From contig CADCFA010000007.1 in NCBI GenBank assembly GCA_902800595.1, positions 1-64,000 of the forward strand: a DNA stretch of 64,000 nt, in the 5' to 3' direction. The notes below the pieces were generated by a model. It was not told the origin of the DNA. It saw only the letters and a program-made list of their open reading frames with translations, and did not search any database. This document shows positions 46,980 through 56,483 of the stretch, piece by piece; the first letter of the stretch is position 1, and each line of letters starts with the position of its first letter. This DNA is from an uncultured Prevotellaceae bacterium. GTDB taxonomy: Bacteria > Bacteroidota > Bacteroidia > Bacteroidales > Bacteroidaceae. Made by a program: the position numbers and the translations under genes.

Positions 46980-48824
46980 CTATTCAACAGTAACTGATTT
47001 TGCCAAGTTTCTTGGTTGGTCAACATTCTTACCTTTGCAAACGGCAACATGGTAGGCCAACAATTGCAGTGGAATGGTGGCCACTAACGGTTCCAGACAT
47101 TCCAGAACGTCGGGCAGCTCTATCACCTCGTCTGCTATCTTGGCTATGGTATCGTCGCCCTTCGATACAAGGGCAATCACCCTACCCTGACGCGCCTTGA
47201 TCTCCTGAATATTCGACAGCACCTTCTCGTACATGGCATTATGCGTGGCGATGACCACCACAGGCATATCGGAATCTATCAAGGCAATCGGCCCATGTTT
47301 CATCTCGGCAGCCGGATAGCCCTCGGCATGGATATAGGATATCTCCTTCAGCTTCAAGGCGCCTTCCAAGGCTACGGGATAAGAATAGCCGCGACCTAAA
47401 TACAGGAAGTTGTGCGCATAAGTGAAGGTACGGGCCAGATCAGCCACCTTGTCGTTGGTCTTCAGTACCTCACGGATCTTATCAGGAATCTCACTCAAGC
47501 CTTTCACGATCTCCAGATATTCGTCGCGCTTGATGGTACCCTTGGCTTCACCCATGGCCAATGCAATCATGGTCAGCACAGTCACCTGTCCGGTAAAGGC
47601 CTTCGTGGAAGCCACACCGATCTCTGGACCTACATGGATATAGGTTCCGGTATCTGTGGCACGGGGAATGCTTGAGCCGATGGCGTTGCAGACACCATAG
47701 ATAAAGGCGCCTTTCTCCTTCGCCAACTGCACAGCAGCCAGCGTATCAGCCGTCTCACCACTCTGGGAGATGGCAACTACCACATCATCCTTACCGATGA
47801 CAGGATTACGATATCTGAACTCACTGGCATACTCCACCTCTACAGGCACGCGCACCAACGACTCTATGATCTGCTTTCCGATCAGTCCGGCATGCCATGA
47901 AGTACCACACGCCACTATCACCACACGCTTGGCATTCAACATCTGACGACGATAATCGATCAATGCGGAAAGCGTCACATGATCAGCCTCTATATTCACA
48001 CGCCCTCGCATGCAGTTAGTGAGACATTCGGGCTGCTCAAAGATCTCCTTGAGCATGAAGTGAGGATACCCGCCTTTCTCTATCTGACCAAGATCGATAT
48101 CTACCGTCTTGACCTTCGGCTCCTGTTCCTCACCTAAGATGCTGACAACCTTGAGCTCCTGACCACGACGGATTACGGCAATATTGCCATCCTCGAGATA
48201 CACCACCTTATCGGTATATTCCACAATCGGACTGGCATCGCTACCCAGGAAGAACTCATCGTCGCCGATACCCACCACCAGAGGACTCTGCTTGCGGGCT
48301 GCGATAATCTGATCAGGATCACGCTTGTCGATCACGGCAATAGCGTAGGCACCAATCACCTGATAGAGTGCCACCTCAACAGCCGTCAGCAGATCGAGCT
48401 GCTTATGCTCCTTGATATACTCTATCAACTGCACCAGCACTTCGGTATCGGTATCAGATACGAAATGAACGCCCTTGGCCTTCAGCTTCTCCTTCAGGTC
48501 GGCATAGTTCTCGATGATACCGTTATGGATAATGGCCAGATTCTTAGATTCGGAATAGTGCGGATGGGCATTACGTGAAGAAGGCTCACCATGGGTAGCC
48601 CAACGCGTATGAGCAATACCAATGGTACCGCTAACATCCTTGTCATTACAATATTCAACGAGATTATCAACCTTTCCTTTCGACTTATAAACGTTCAGGC
48701 TGCTATCGTCGTTAATCAATGCGACACCTGCGCTGTCGTAACCACGATACTCAAGTCTTCTTAAGCCTTTTATCAGAATAGGAAAAGCCTCTTTATGGCC
48801 TATATATCCAACGATTCCGCACAT
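46980..48824 (-). CDS. glmS: Glucosamine-6-phosphate synthase (isomerizing)
   Basis: The enzyme makes glucosamine 6-phosphate from fructose 6-phosphate and glutamine, the entry to cell-wall amino sugars. The 614-residue protein begins MCGIVGYIG, with Cys2 as glutaminase nucleophile, and has the two SIS isomerase domains (CGTSWHAGLIGKQ, SQSGETADTLAA) and the C-terminal end PRNLAKSVTVE with the conserved tail. No glmS ribozyme is seen in the short upstream region, as expected outside Firmicutes. It lies 34 nt downstream of a tRNA terminator and no clear promoter was found. Confidence 0.97.
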   Translation of the reverse strand: MCGIVGYIGHKEAFPILIKGLRRLEYRGYDSAGVALINDDSSLNVYKSKGKVDNLVEYCNDKDVSGTIGIAHTRWATHGEPSSRNAHPHYSESKNLAIIHNGIIENYADLKEKLKAKGVHFVSDTDTEVLVQLIEYIKEHKQLDLLTAVEVALYQVIGAYAIAVIDKRDPDQIIAARKQSPLVVGIGDDEFFLGSDASPIVEYTDKVVYLEDGNIAVIRRGQELKVVSILGEEQEPKVKTVDIDLGQIEKGGYPHFMLKEIFEQPECLTNCMRGRVNIEADHVTLSALIDYRRQMLNAKRVVIVACGTSWHAGLIGKQIIESLVRVPVEVEYASEFRYRNPVIGKDDVVVAISQSGETADTLAAVQLAKEKGAFIYGVCNAIGSSIPRATDTGTYIHVGPEIGVASTKAFTGQVTVLTMIALAMGEAKGTIKRDEYLEIVKGLSEIPDKIREVLKTNDKVADLARTFTYAHNFLYLGRGYSYPVALEGALKLKEISYIHAEGYPAAEMKHGPIALIDSDMPVVVIATHNAMYEKVLSNIQEIKARQGRVIALVSKGDDTIAKIADEVIELPDVLECLEPLVATIPLQLLAYHVAVCKGKNVDQPRNLAKSVTVE

Positions 48825-48857
48825 ATGCTTTTAATGTTTGTGTCAATTTTTGGCTTT

Positions 48858-48889
48858 AAAAATAGCCCACCAGAATCAACTGATGAGCT
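48858..48889 (-). terminator. Rho-independent terminator after the tRNA-Asp pair
   Basis: AGCTCATCAG (minus) pairs over 10 positions with CTGGTGGGCT, two pairs being G-U, with loop TTGATT, followed by ATTTTT. It is 11 nt after the tRNA-Asp 3' end. Confidence 0.7.
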
Positions 48890-48900
48890 CTTTTTATTGG

Positions 48901-48974
48901 CGGTGCGTACGAGATTCGAACTCGTGACCTCCTGCGTGACAGGCAGGCATTCTAACCTACTGAACTAACGCACC
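48901..48974 (-). tRNA. tRNA-Asp (GTC), copy 1
   Basis: A 74-nt cloverleaf with acceptor GGTGCGT/ACGCACC, anticodon loop CTGTCAC between CCTGC and GCAGG, T loop TTCGAAT and discriminator G. It is identical to copy 2, 26 nt away. Confidence 0.97.
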
Positions 48975-49000
48975 TTTTCATGCGTAATTAAAAAAGGTTG

Positions 49001-49074
49001 CGGTGCGTACGAGATTCGAACTCGTGACCTCCTGCGTGACAGGCAGGCATTCTAACCTACTGAACTAACGCACC
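49001..49074 (-). tRNA. tRNA-Asp (GTC), copy 2
   Basis: The sequence is identical to copy 1. Its first 10 nt overlap the 3' end of the GNAT gene, whose TAG stop (49065-49067) lies inside the tRNA. A -7 promoter element is found 29 nt upstream, inside that gene. Confidence 0.97.
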
Positions 49075-49625
49075 AGAAAGCACTCTTTCTTCTTAGCGGG
49101 TGCAAAGGTAGGAATAAAATCCGAAACGAGTACCGCATCACGATAATTCACGCCATCATAAAGCCAATCCTTAATGGTGGCAGAGGTTTCAAACCCCATC
49201 TTTCGGAACAGATTGATAGATGATTCGTTGGTCTTATCGATAAAGGCAAAGAGCTGATGCAGATGCAACACGCCAAGGGCATATTGCGTAACTGTCTGAA
49301 GGGTACTGCTGCCATAGCCCTGTCGGCGGAAGGCATCAAGGATGATCAGTCCCACCTCTGCCCTACAGTTGCCGGGGTCGAAGTTCACCACATCCACGAT
49401 ACCCACCACCTCATGCCGTTCGTTCTCGATCATCATCCTCACCTGACGATCCATATAGATATCATCAGAGGCATGCGCCACATAATCGTGAAGGGCATAA
49501 CGCGAGTAAGGCACATTCGTGGTGCCCACATTCCAGAGTTTCACATCATTCTCGATCCTGTAAAGCAGATCAAGATCCTCTGGCTCGATGGCACGCAGAT
49601 GAACAGTTGGAAGATTTGAAATCAT
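49065..49625 (-). CDS. GNAT family N-acetyltransferase
   Basis: The 186-residue protein is a GNAT of the RimJ/SpeG type: VHLRAIEPEDLDLLYRIEN at the start, then VVNFDPGNCRAEVGLIILD, the acetyl-CoA loop RRQGYGSSTLQ (about 112-122), and FIDKTNESSINLFRKMGFE. SpeG acetylates spermidine and this is the closest relative I can name, but the substrate is unknown. The last 10 residues (AKKKECFLVR) are encoded by the tRNA spacer and tRNA 5' end and look non-native. The ATG overlaps the glycosyltransferase stop by 4 nt. Confidence 0.85.
   Translation of the reverse strand: MISNLPTVHLRAIEPEDLDLLYRIENDVKLWNVGTTNVPYSRYALHDYVAHASDDIYMDRQVRMMIENERHEVVGIVDVVNFDPGNCRAEVGLIILDAFRRQGYGSSTLQTVTQYALGVLHLHQLFAFIDKTNESSINLFRKMGFETSATIKDWLYDGVNYRDAVLVSDFIPTFAPAKKKECFLVR
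49103..49110 (-). promoter_or_regulatory. Probable tRNA-Asp promoter -7 element inside the GNAT gene
   Basis: TACCTTTG on the minus strand is the same octamer as in the strong promoters of this window and lies 28 nt before the tRNA. The upstream half is weak (TTTCG about 13 nt away). Confidence 0.55.
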
Positions 49626-50458
49626 AAATGCAGTTTTTTACGTAAGATGTCAACCAAGGCAATGGATGCCCGGAAATAGATGGCCATCTTCACAGGTATC
49701 GTATAGACGAAGCTCAGATGACTGTAATGCTTCTGAAAGAATATCAGCATGGCCTGATAGAAGATGTGTACATAGCGATAATCCGACTTCAACGTTGACT
49801 TACCTTTATAATGGATGATGGGATACGGCAGATACCAGTTCTCCCACCCACCCTTCAGCAGACGATAAGAAAGGTCGATATCCTCGCCATACATAAAGAA
49901 GTCTTCGTCGAGCAGTCCTACGGTCTTCAGCGCCTGATGGCGCAACAGACAAAAAGCGCCGCTCACCACCTCTATCCTGCAAGGCTGGTCCCATGGCAGG
50001 TCACTCATATAATAACGTTTAGTGAATCCCAGCATCTTCCGGGCAGCCACCCAAGGTGTAGGTACAGCCCGACGGGACTCTGGTGCGCGTGAGCCATCCT
50101 CATAACACATCATCACACCAGCGCCACCCGCCTTCGGATGTTCGTCCATGAAGGCAAGCACGCCACGAAAGGTGTCCTGACGCACTACCGTATCAGGATT
50201 CAGCAGCAACACATATTCGCCTTGTGCCCGACGGATAGCCTGATTATTAGCCTTGGCAAAACCGAGGTTCTCCAGATTCAAAATCAGATTAACCCACGGA
50301 TATTCCTGCCTGACGATCTCTACGCTATCATCATCGGAATGATTGTCAACTACAAACACCTCGCCCTCGATTCCCTCAAGGGCCTTTTGTACGCTCTTAA
50401 GACATTCCTCCAAATAAGAACGCACATTGTAGCTGACGATCACGACACTCAGTTTCAT
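49622..50458 (-). CDS. Glycosyltransferase family 2, rhamnosyltransferase-like
   Basis: The 278-residue protein has a GT-A fold: LSVVIVSYNVRSYLEECLKSV at the start, VVDNHSDDDSVEI, then LLLNPDTVV with the DxD-type metal site, and FMYGEDIDLSYRL. This pattern is shared with WbbL-type rhamnosyltransferases. A basic, partly hydrophobic C-terminus may touch the membrane. It probably adds a sugar to a surface polysaccharide. The start overlaps the preceding membrane protein's stop (ATGA). Confidence 0.85.
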   Translation of the reverse strand: MKLSVVIVSYNVRSYLEECLKSVQKALEGIEGEVFVVDNHSDDDSVEIVRQEYPWVNLILNLENLGFAKANNQAIRRAQGEYVLLLNPDTVVRQDTFRGVLAFMDEHPKAGGAGVMMCYEDGSRAPESRRAVPTPWVAARKMLGFTKRYYMSDLPWDQPCRIEVVSGAFCLLRHQALKTVGLLDEDFFMYGEDIDLSYRLLKGGWENWYLPYPIIHYKGKSTLKSDYRYVHIFYQAMLIFFQKHYSHLSFVYTIPVKMAIYFRASIALVDILRKKLHL

Positions 50459-50874
50459 GCTTCCGTCTCGGCCTCACAACGGTTCATACTTGGATAGACA
50501 AACGGCAGGCATAATGCCAGGATGATGCCCAGATAACCGAAGGTAGGGTTCATATATATATAATATAATAAGGTGTCAGCCCATAAGGGCAACAACAGTA
50601 GCAACAGTCTGATCATGCCCCATTTCCTCAGAGCGACAGCCTTACCTGTTATCAGTTCCTGGTGTATCTTCTCAAACTTGAACAGGCGCAGTCCTAAGAA
50701 GGCACAGCCCAGCGTCATCAGTTCCATCAGAAAAGTCAGCAGGAATTCTGACTGCTTATCCGTAGCCAACAGGCCAGGCACTACCACTTCTGTCTCATAA
50801 AGACAGACAATCATCAAAACCAGCACAATGCCCGACACAAAAAAGGTCATCAATAGTTTCTTCGTCTCTTTCAT
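50455..50874 (-). CDS. Small membrane protein, unknown function
   Basis: The 139-residue protein has four hydrophobic helices (about 8-27, 45-60, 85-105 and 113-130) separated by short charged loops, with [21 protein letters not shown] between the second and third. No family is recognised. Its stop overlaps the glycosyltransferase start and its start overlaps the recR stop, each by 4 nt, so it belongs to a translationally coupled chain recR-x-GT2-GNAT. Confidence 0.7.
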   Translation of the reverse strand: MKETKKLLMTFFVSGIVLVLMIVCLYETEVVVPGLLATDKQSEFLLTFLMELMTLGCAFLGLRLFKFEKIHQELITGKAVALRKWGMIRLLLLLLPLWADTLLYYIYMNPTFGYLGIILALCLPFVYPSMNRCEAETEA

Positions 50875-51494
50875 TTATCTTTATCTTCAAACAAAGTTCG
50901 GTTCATAATAGAGCGCCCCAGCGTCACCTCGTCGGTATATTCCAGTTCGTTACCAACGGCAATGCCTCGGGCAATCACACTGATCTTCACGTCGTAGCCA
51001 GCCAGCTTGCGGTAGATATAGAAGTTGGTGGTGTCGCCCTCCATCGTAGGACTGAGTGCCAGAATCACCTCCTGGATATCTCCTTCAGCCACACGTTTCA
51101 CAAGCGAGTCGATCTCTATATCACCAGGTCCGATGCCGTCCATCGGAGAGATGATGCCTCCTAACACATGATAGCGCCCATGAAACTGCTGGGTGTTCTC
51201 AATAGCCATCACATCCTGCACACTCTCAACGACACAGACGGTCGTGGCATCCCTGCGCGTATCTGCACAGATGGGACAAGTGTCTGTATCGCTGATGTTA
51301 TGACAGGTGTGGCAGTATTTCACTTCACGCTTCAGCTGACTGACAGCTTCGGCAAACTGCACCACATCCGACTCTTCCTGACGAAGCATCCACAACACCA
51401 GGCGCAAGGCTGTCTTACGTCCGATGCCAGGCAACTTCGAAAATTCTGCCACTGCCTTTTCAAGCAGTTGTGAAGGGTATTGTTGTTGTATCAT
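50871..51494 (-). CDS. recR: Recombination protein RecR
   Basis: RecR acts with RecO/RecF to load RecA at gaps. The 207-residue protein has the helix-hairpin-helix [15 protein letters not shown], the zinc finger [16 protein letters not shown], and the Toprim domain [13 protein letters not shown] with [14 protein letters not shown]. The length matches E. coli RecR (201). The ATG overlaps the stop of the ABC-F gene by 4 nt. Confidence 0.95.
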   Translation of the reverse strand: MIQQQYPSQLLEKAVAEFSKLPGIGRKTALRLVLWMLRQEESDVVQFAEAVSQLKREVKYCHTCHNISDTDTCPICADTRRDATTVCVVESVQDVMAIENTQQFHGRYHVLGGIISPMDGIGPGDIEIDSLVKRVAEGDIQEVILALSPTMEGDTTNFYIYRKLAGYDVKISVIARGIAVGNELEYTDEVTLGRSIMNRTLFEDKDK

Positions 51495-53281
51495 ATTTCA
51501 CTCAGTTCTAACCACCGCATTGATTTCTCGTCGAGTTCCTCGTTCAGAAGCGGCAGACGCTTACTCATGTTCGTGATTTCCTCTACTGATATCGTGCCGC
51601 CACAAAGGGCATCTTCTATCTGTTTCTTCTCAGCCTCAAGTGCTTCGATATCTTTCTCCAGCTGTTCCATCTCTCGCTTCTCCTTAAACGAGAGCTTGCG
51701 TTTGGGGCTAGGATGGCTAGGATGACTAGGCTGGCTAGCCCGGGCCGATTGGCCCGGCTGACTAGGCTGAGCGGGCTCTTTCGCCTTGTTGAACTGGCTC
51801 CACTCCCGATACTGGGTGTAGTTGCCAGGGAAATCCTTGATCTCTCCATCGCCATTGAACACCAGCAGATGATCCACCACCTTATCCATAAAGTAGCGGT
51901 CGTGACTCACCACAATCACACATCCGGGGAAGTCCTGCAGATATTCCTCCAAGATCTGTAGCGTCACGATGTCCAGATCGTTTGTCGGCTCATCGAGTAC
52001 CAGGAAGTTGGGGTTTCTCATCAGTACCGTACAGAGGTACAGTTTTCTGCGTTCACCACCACTCAGCTTATACACATAGTTATGCTGCTGTTCAGGTGTG
52101 AAGAGGAAATACTGCAGAAACTGCGAGGCAGAAAAGTGCTTGCCACCGCCCATGTCGATATATTCCGCAATATCTTTCACGACATCGATCACCTTCTGCT
52201 GCTCATCAAACTGCAGTCCTTCCTGCGAAAAATAGCCAAAGCGCACGGTATCGCCAATATCAAAGCGTCCGCTATCAGGCGCCACCATTCCTAACAAGAG
52301 TTTGATGAAGGTAGATTTTCCAGTACCGTTATTACCCACAATACCCATCTTCTCGAAGCGGGAGAAGTTATAGTAAAAGTCCTTCAGGATCACCTTGTCA
52401 TCGAAAGCCTTCGACACATACTGACACTCGAAGATCTTCGAACCGATATAGACGTTACGCGACTTCAAACGAATCTGGCGTTCCTCAATCCGTTGCTTCG
52501 CCACCTTCTCCAATTCATAGAAAGCCTCCTCGCGATAACGTGCCTTATGACCTCTGGCCTGAGGCATGCGGTGCATCCACTCCAGCTCTGTACGATACAG
52601 GTTGTTGGCACGAGCAATCTCCGCCCGCTTGTTGTCAAGCCGTTCCTGACGTTTCTCAAGATAATAGCTGTAGTTGCCGCGATAGGTATAGATGGTCTGA
52701 TCGTCAAGTTCCAAAATCACCGAGCATACCCGATCAAGGAAAAATCGGTCGTGCGTCACCATCAGCAAAGTCTTATTACCCCGATTTAGATAACCCTCCA
52801 GCCATTCAATCATCTCCAGATCAAGATGGTTCGTCGGTTCATCGAGAATCAGCAGGTCAGGATCGGTAATCAGCACATTAGCCAAGGCTACGCGTTTCTG
52901 CTGTCCGCCGCTAAGCTGTCCCATCGGCTGTTGCAAGTCACGAATCTTCAACTGGGTGAGAATCTGTTTGGCCTTGAGCACCTTTTCCTCTTCGCCCTGA
53001 TGATTAAAGCACGCATCAAGTACACTTTCCGCAGGATCGAACACAGGCGACTGCTCAAGCATACCTACCCGCAGGTCACGACGGAAGATAATCTCACCCG
53101 AGTCGTAGCCCTCTTTGCCCGAGAGTACGGAGAGGAGTGTCGATTTGCCAGTACCATTCTTAGCAATCAGTCCCACCTTCTGCCCTTCGGCAATAGAGAA
53201 ACTGATCTGATCAAAAAGCACCAACGAGCCAAACGACTTCGTCAGCTGCTGCACGTCTAAGTATGGAGTTTCCTTCGCCAT
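51491..53281 (-). CDS. ABC-F family ATPase (Uup-like)
   Basis: The 596-residue protein has two ABC cassettes with no membrane domain: Walker [11 protein letters not shown] and [10 protein letters not shown], signatures [12 protein letters not shown] and [12 protein letters not shown], and a linker with coiled coil in between (about 240-310). The C-terminal part is a Lys/Glu coiled coil (about 530-590), as in Uup. ABC-F proteins act on ribosomes or DNA junctions. The start is [12 protein letters not shown] at 53281; the extension to 53398 has no family support. A Ser/Pro/Gln-rich linker near residues 505-530 is made by a 9-bp CTAG repeat (51708-51765). Confidence 0.88.
   Translation of the reverse strand: MAKETPYLDVQQLTKSFGSLVLFDQISFSIAEGQKVGLIAKNGTGKSTLLSVLSGKEGYDSGEIIFRRDLRVGMLEQSPVFDPAESVLDACFNHQGEEEKVLKAKQILTQLKIRDLQQPMGQLSGGQQKRVALANVLITDPDLLILDEPTNHLDLEMIEWLEGYLNRGNKTLLMVTHDRFFLDRVCSVILELDDQTIYTYRGNYSYYLEKRQERLDNKRAEIARANNLYRTELEWMHRMPQARGHKARYREEAFYELEKVAKQRIEERQIRLKSRNVYIGSKIFECQYVSKAFDDKVILKDFYYNFSRFEKMGIVGNNGTGKSTFIKLLLGMVAPDSGRFDIGDTVRFGYFSQEGLQFDEQQKVIDVVKDIAEYIDMGGGKHFSASQFLQYFLFTPEQQHNYVYKLSGGERRKLYLCTVLMRNPNFLVLDEPTNDLDIVTLQILEEYLQDFPGCVIVVSHDRYFMDKVVDHLLVFNGDGEIKDFPGNYTQYREWSQFNKAKEPAQPSQPGQSARASQPSHPSHPSPKRKLSFKEKREMEQLEKDIEALEAEKKQIEDALCGGTISVEEITNMSKRLPLLNEELDEKSMRWLELSEI
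51708..51765. repeat. 9-bp CTAG tandem repeat inside the ABC-F gene
   Basis: CTAG starts at 51708, 51717, 51726, 51735 and 51762, all on a 9-bp grid; the two units between are replaced by a GC palindrome (CCGGGCC/GGCCCGG, 51740-51757). Coding-strand units read CTAGYCAKC. The reading frame is CCT-AGY (Pro-Ser), unlike carA, where CTA is a codon. Confidence 0.85.
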
Positions 53282-53288
53282 TATTTGG

Positions 53289-53888
53289 CTAAATGATTGA
53301 TTTATTAATTTGTTCGATATAATCAAGAATCTCCTCGCGGCCTTGTTTCTTTTCTGAAGAGGTAACGAAAATAGGCGGCAGTTCCTCCCAAGTCTCACTC
53401 AGCACTTTCTTATAAGCCTCAACGTTCTGGCTCACTTTCGTAACACTCAGCTTGTCGGCCTTGGTGAAGATAATAGCAAAGGGAACACTCGACACGCCCA
53501 GCCACTCGATGAACTCCAGGTCAATCTTCTGAGGTTCCAGACGGATGTCGACCAATACGAAGACGTTGACCAACTGCTCACGTTGCAGGATGTAGCCGCG
53601 AATCATCTGATCCAGCTTGTCCACCTCCTTCTTCGAGCGCTTGGCATAGCCATAGCCAGGCAGATCGACAAGATACCACTCGTTATTGATGATAAAATGG
53701 TTGATGAGCAATGTCTTACCAGGCGTGGCAGAAGTCTTAGCCAACTTCTTGTTGTTCGTCAGCATATTGATCAGACTCGACTTGCCCACATTCGAACGCC
53801 CGATAAAGGCATATTCAGGCTTCGTATCCTTCGGACACATCGACTCCTGAGGCGCACTTAACGTAAATTCTGCTTTCTTAATTTCCAT
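53289..53888 (-). CDS. engB: Ribosome biogenesis GTPase EngB/YsxC
   Basis: This GTPase assists large-subunit assembly. The 199-residue protein shows G1 GRSNVGKS, G2 TSATPGKT, G3 [12 protein letters not shown] and G4 TKADKL. The frame is open to 54014, but the ATG at 53888 gives [13 protein letters not shown], the family start. It is 7 nt before the ABC-F gene in the same direction and divergent from rho; a -7 element TAACTTTG lies at 53909-53916. Confidence 0.95.
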   Translation of the reverse strand: MEIKKAEFTLSAPQESMCPKDTKPEYAFIGRSNVGKSSLINMLTNNKKLAKTSATPGKTLLINHFIINNEWYLVDLPGYGYAKRSKKEVDKLDQMIRGYILQREQLVNVFVLVDIRLEPQKIDLEFIEWLGVSSVPFAIIFTKADKLSVTKVSQNVEAYKKVLSETWEELPPIFVTSSEKKQGREEILDYIEQINKSII

Positions 53889-53908
53889 CACTATTTCTTT
53901 TTCGGGGA

Positions 53909-53916
53909 CAAAGTTA
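53909..53916 (-). promoter_or_regulatory. Probable -7 element of engB
   Basis: TAACTTTG on the minus strand is 20 nt before the ATG. The nearest TTTG on this strand is only 11 nt away, so the upstream half is uncertain. Confidence 0.5.
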
Positions 53917-53935
53917 CAAAAAAAATCCAAAATTA

Positions 53936-53967
53936 TTTGGAAGTTCCCGAAATAATGCGTACCTTTG
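53936..53967 (+). promoter_or_regulatory. Promoter of rho
   Basis: TTTG (53936-53939) and TACCTTTG (53960-53967) are 20 nt apart. The leader is about 80 nt, longer than for most genes here, which leaves room for autoregulation. Confidence 0.8.
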
Positions 53968-54053
53968 CATCGTTTTTCAAAACATTGCTTCCGTTCGAGA
54001 AGCATTTCAATCACATTTTTTCAATTTCAAGGTAGAGTTTATATACTATCATT

Positions 54054-55955
54054 ATGTATACAAAAGAAGAATTAGAATCTATGGAGATACCCCAACTGAT
54101 GGGTATCGCTAATGAATTAGGTGTACAGGTCTCACAAGACAGTGCCCTTGAGGACGTCATCTATGCCATCATCGACAAGGCTGCAGAGAATAGTGCTGCC
54201 AGCGAAGATGCGCCAAAGCGGAAACGTACCCGAATTGCGAAGAAAGACACAAGTAAAGTCTATACCGTAAAAGGTGCCGATGGCGAGAATCTTGATTCTA
54301 AGTCAAATCGCACCAAGAAGGTTGAGCAGCCTTCACTCTTCGGCGATATGCCTGTTGCAGCTCCTGTAGAAGATGCGGAGCCAGCCCCTGAGGCACCAGC
54401 CCCCAAGCGTCGTGGTAGAAAGTCCAAGGCACAGCTCGAGGCAGAAGCAGCCGCCGCAGCAGCTGAGGCAGAAGCCAAGGCAGCAGAAGAGGAGGCAACA
54501 GAAGCGCCTGTTGAAGAGCAGGAGATCATGGAAGTACCTGAAGCACAGGACTTCACCCCTGCTGATGCAGAAGATACCAGTGTCGATGCAGACATCATGG
54601 AAAAGCTGCGTGAGAAGATGACCGCCCACAATAGTCCCGAGCCGAAAGACGAGATGGATGAGGATGGTGTTTGGAGTGGTGATCCTGGTGATGGTACCGA
54701 CTTCATCACGGTTGTCGATATCCCCATTGAGGACCAGAGTGCTATCCCTACCCTCGATATGTTCGACCGTCCCGTTGTTCTTCAGGAGACTGAGCCAACC
54801 TTCGTCCGTAGCACAGAGACACCACGTTATGACTTCGCAGATATCATCACCGCCAATGGTGTCTTGGAATGCCTGACCGACGGCTACGGATTCCTGCGCA
54901 GTTCTGACTACAACTATCTGTCATCACCCGATGATGTGTATGTGTCACCACAGCAGATCAAGAAATATGGTTTGAAGACTGGTGACGTGGTTGACTGCAC
55001 CGTTCGTCCGCCACATGACAATGAGAAATACTTCGCCCTCTCAACGGTGAAGACCATCAACGGACGTGTACCTTCAGAGGTGCGTGACCGTGTAGCCTTC
55101 GAGCACCTCACCCCACTCTTCCCTGAGGAGAAGTTCACCCTTTGTGGCGACCGCGCCACGACGAACCCCAGTGTCCGTGTCGTTGATCTGTTCTCACCTA
55201 TCGGTAAAGGTCAGCGTGCACTCATCGTGGCTCAGCCGAAGACTGGTAAGACGGTGCTGATGAAGGATATCGCCAATGCCATCGCCGCCAACCATCCCGA
55301 GGCATACATCATGATGCTGCTCATCGACGAGCGTCCTGAGGAGGTGACGGACATGGCCCGTACCGTCAATGCAGAGGTCATCGCCTCTACCTTCGACGAG
55401 CCTGCCGACCGCCATGTGAAGATTGCCGGCATCGTGCTTGAGAAGGCCAAGCGCATGGTGGAGTGCGGTCACGATGTCGTGATCTTCCTCGACTCTATTA
55501 CCCGTCTGGCTCGTGCCTATAACACCGTAGCCCCAGCCTCTGGTAAGGTGCTCACCGGTGGTGTCGATGCCAATGCCCTGCAGAAGCCCAAGCGCTTCTT
55601 CGGTGCAGCCCGTAACATCGAGGGCGGCGGTTCACTGACCATCATCGCTACCGCACTCGTAGATACCGGTTCAAAGATGGATGAGGTGATCTTCGAGGAG
55701 TTCAAGGGTACTGGTAACTCAGAAATCCAGCTCAACCGCTCGCTCTCCAACAAGCGTATCTTCCCAGCCATCGACCTGGTACTGTCATCTACTCGTCGCG
55801 ACGATCTGCTGCTTGACGAGACCACGCTCAACCGCATGTGGATCATCCGCAAGTTCATTGCCGAGATGACACCTGTTGAGGCGATGAACACCATCCGCGA
55901 CCGCCTCGTGAACACCCGCAGCAACGAGGAGTTCCTGATGTCTATGAACGGATAA
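54054..55955 (+). CDS. rho: Transcription termination factor Rho with long N-terminal extension
   Basis: Rho is the hexameric RNA-dependent ATPase that terminates transcription. The 633-residue protein is much longer than E. coli Rho (419). It has a Rho_N/SAP-like head (about 1-45), then an insertion of about 200 residues rich in Ala, Glu and Lys with basic patches ([18 protein letters not shown]), the RNA-binding cold-shock domain (about 265-335), and the ATPase core with Walker A AQPKTGKT at 393-400 and the Q/R loop region [21 protein letters not shown]. Long Rho N-termini are common in Bacteroidetes. A hairpin 30 nt after the stop acts as its terminator. Confidence 0.96.
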   Translation: MYTKEELESMEIPQLMGIANELGVQVSQDSALEDVIYAIIDKAAENSAASEDAPKRKRTRIAKKDTSKVYTVKGADGENLDSKSNRTKKVEQPSLFGDMPVAAPVEDAEPAPEAPAPKRRGRKSKAQLEAEAAAAAAEAEAKAAEEEATEAPVEEQEIMEVPEAQDFTPADAEDTSVDADIMEKLREKMTAHNSPEPKDEMDEDGVWSGDPGDGTDFITVVDIPIEDQSAIPTLDMFDRPVVLQETEPTFVRSTETPRYDFADIITANGVLECLTDGYGFLRSSDYNYLSSPDDVYVSPQQIKKYGLKTGDVVDCTVRPPHDNEKYFALSTVKTINGRVPSEVRDRVAFEHLTPLFPEEKFTLCGDRATTNPSVRVVDLFSPIGKGQRALIVAQPKTGKTVLMKDIANAIAANHPEAYIMMLLIDERPEEVTDMARTVNAEVIASTFDEPADRHVKIAGIVLEKAKRMVECGHDVVIFLDSITRLARAYNTVAPASGKVLTGGVDANALQKPKRFFGAARNIEGGGSLTIIATALVDTGSKMDEVIFEEFKGTGNSEIQLNRSLSNKRIFPAIDLVLSSTRRDDLLLDETTLNRMWIIRKFIAEMTPVEAMNTIRDRLVNTRSNEEFLMSMNG

Positions 55956-55972
55956 GAGAAACATCTATCCTA

Positions 55973-56455
55973 CTATATAATAATGGTGAGCCACACGGGC
56001 TCACCTTTATTTTTGGCTTCGATGATCTTCTGTTTCAGTTCATAGAGCCACTTCCGCGATTCAAGCACTCGGCCCACCATCTGATTCCTACCCACGAGGA
56101 TGCAACCCTGCGTGTCCTTAACGGTATTACCCATGTGGATGCGGATGCCCTCAAACAGCGGCACACCAAGCAGCAAAGGCAACCACATCTTAAACTTCGG
56201 ACTCCAAGTGATCACTACGGGGTAACGACCTTCGGGAATGGCGAAAGGTTTGAGAGCCTCTGCCTTCATGGGCGAACGAAGCACATCTTCCTTTGGAAGC
56301 GAAGTCTTCATTTCCATCACTGGCGGCTCGAGTGTGTCGCAGAAATACGTCTTTTTCTCCCCTGCAAGATACTCATCGTCGATTCGTTCCAGAATGGAAA
56401 GCCTACCAATCGTGTAGGCTCTCCGTTTTGCAATACGTGTCAATATCAATTCCAT
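55973..56455 (-). CDS. DUF5675 family protein
   Basis: The 160-residue protein matches DUF5675, a family often found in phages and mobile islands: ELILTRIAKRRAYTIGRLSI, then YFCDTLEPP, AIPEGRYPVVITWSPKF, and GIRIHMGNTVKDTQGCILVG. The fold is probably beta-rich with a conserved His-Cys pair (IRIHMGN/GCILVG), reminiscent of L,D-transpeptidase-like or lysis-related proteins. Function is unproven. Its last codons contain the rho terminator hairpin. It is 26 nt after the VirE-like gene, a gap filled by a 7-bp stem-loop. Confidence 0.75.
   Translation of the reverse strand: MELILTRIAKRRAYTIGRLSILERIDDEYLAGEKKTYFCDTLEPPVMEMKTSLPKEDVLRSPMKAEALKPFAIPEGRYPVVITWSPKFKMWLPLLLGVPLFEGIRIHMGNTVKDTQGCILVGRNQMVGRVLESRKWLYELKQKIIEAKNKGEPVWLTIII
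55985..56014 (+). terminator. Rho-independent terminator of rho inside the DUF5675 gene
   Basis: GGTGAGCC (55985-55992) and GGCTCACC (55998-56005) form a perfect 8-bp stem with a 5-nt loop, followed by TTTATTTTT. It lies within the last codons of the convergent DUF5675 gene (EPVWLT). Confidence 0.75.
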
Positions 56456-56466
56456 ATAGCAAGTTC

Positions 56467-56483
56467 AAGGGCGGAACGCCCTT
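56467..56483. other. Short stem-loop between VirE-like and DUF5675 genes
   Basis: AAGGGCG (56467-56473) and CGCCCTT (56477-56483) form a perfect 7-bp stem with a 3-nt loop. No T-run follows on the minus strand. It could attenuate or mark a processing site. Confidence 0.5.

Noticed and set aside
48825..48900. glmS ribozyme upstream of glmS
   Set aside because: The 76-nt space holds only a tRNA terminator and an A/T-rich stretch; ribozyme core motifs are not seen.
54260..54727. Ser/Ala-rich frame antisense to rho
   Set aside because: It mirrors the repetitive GCA/GAG codons of the Rho insertion.
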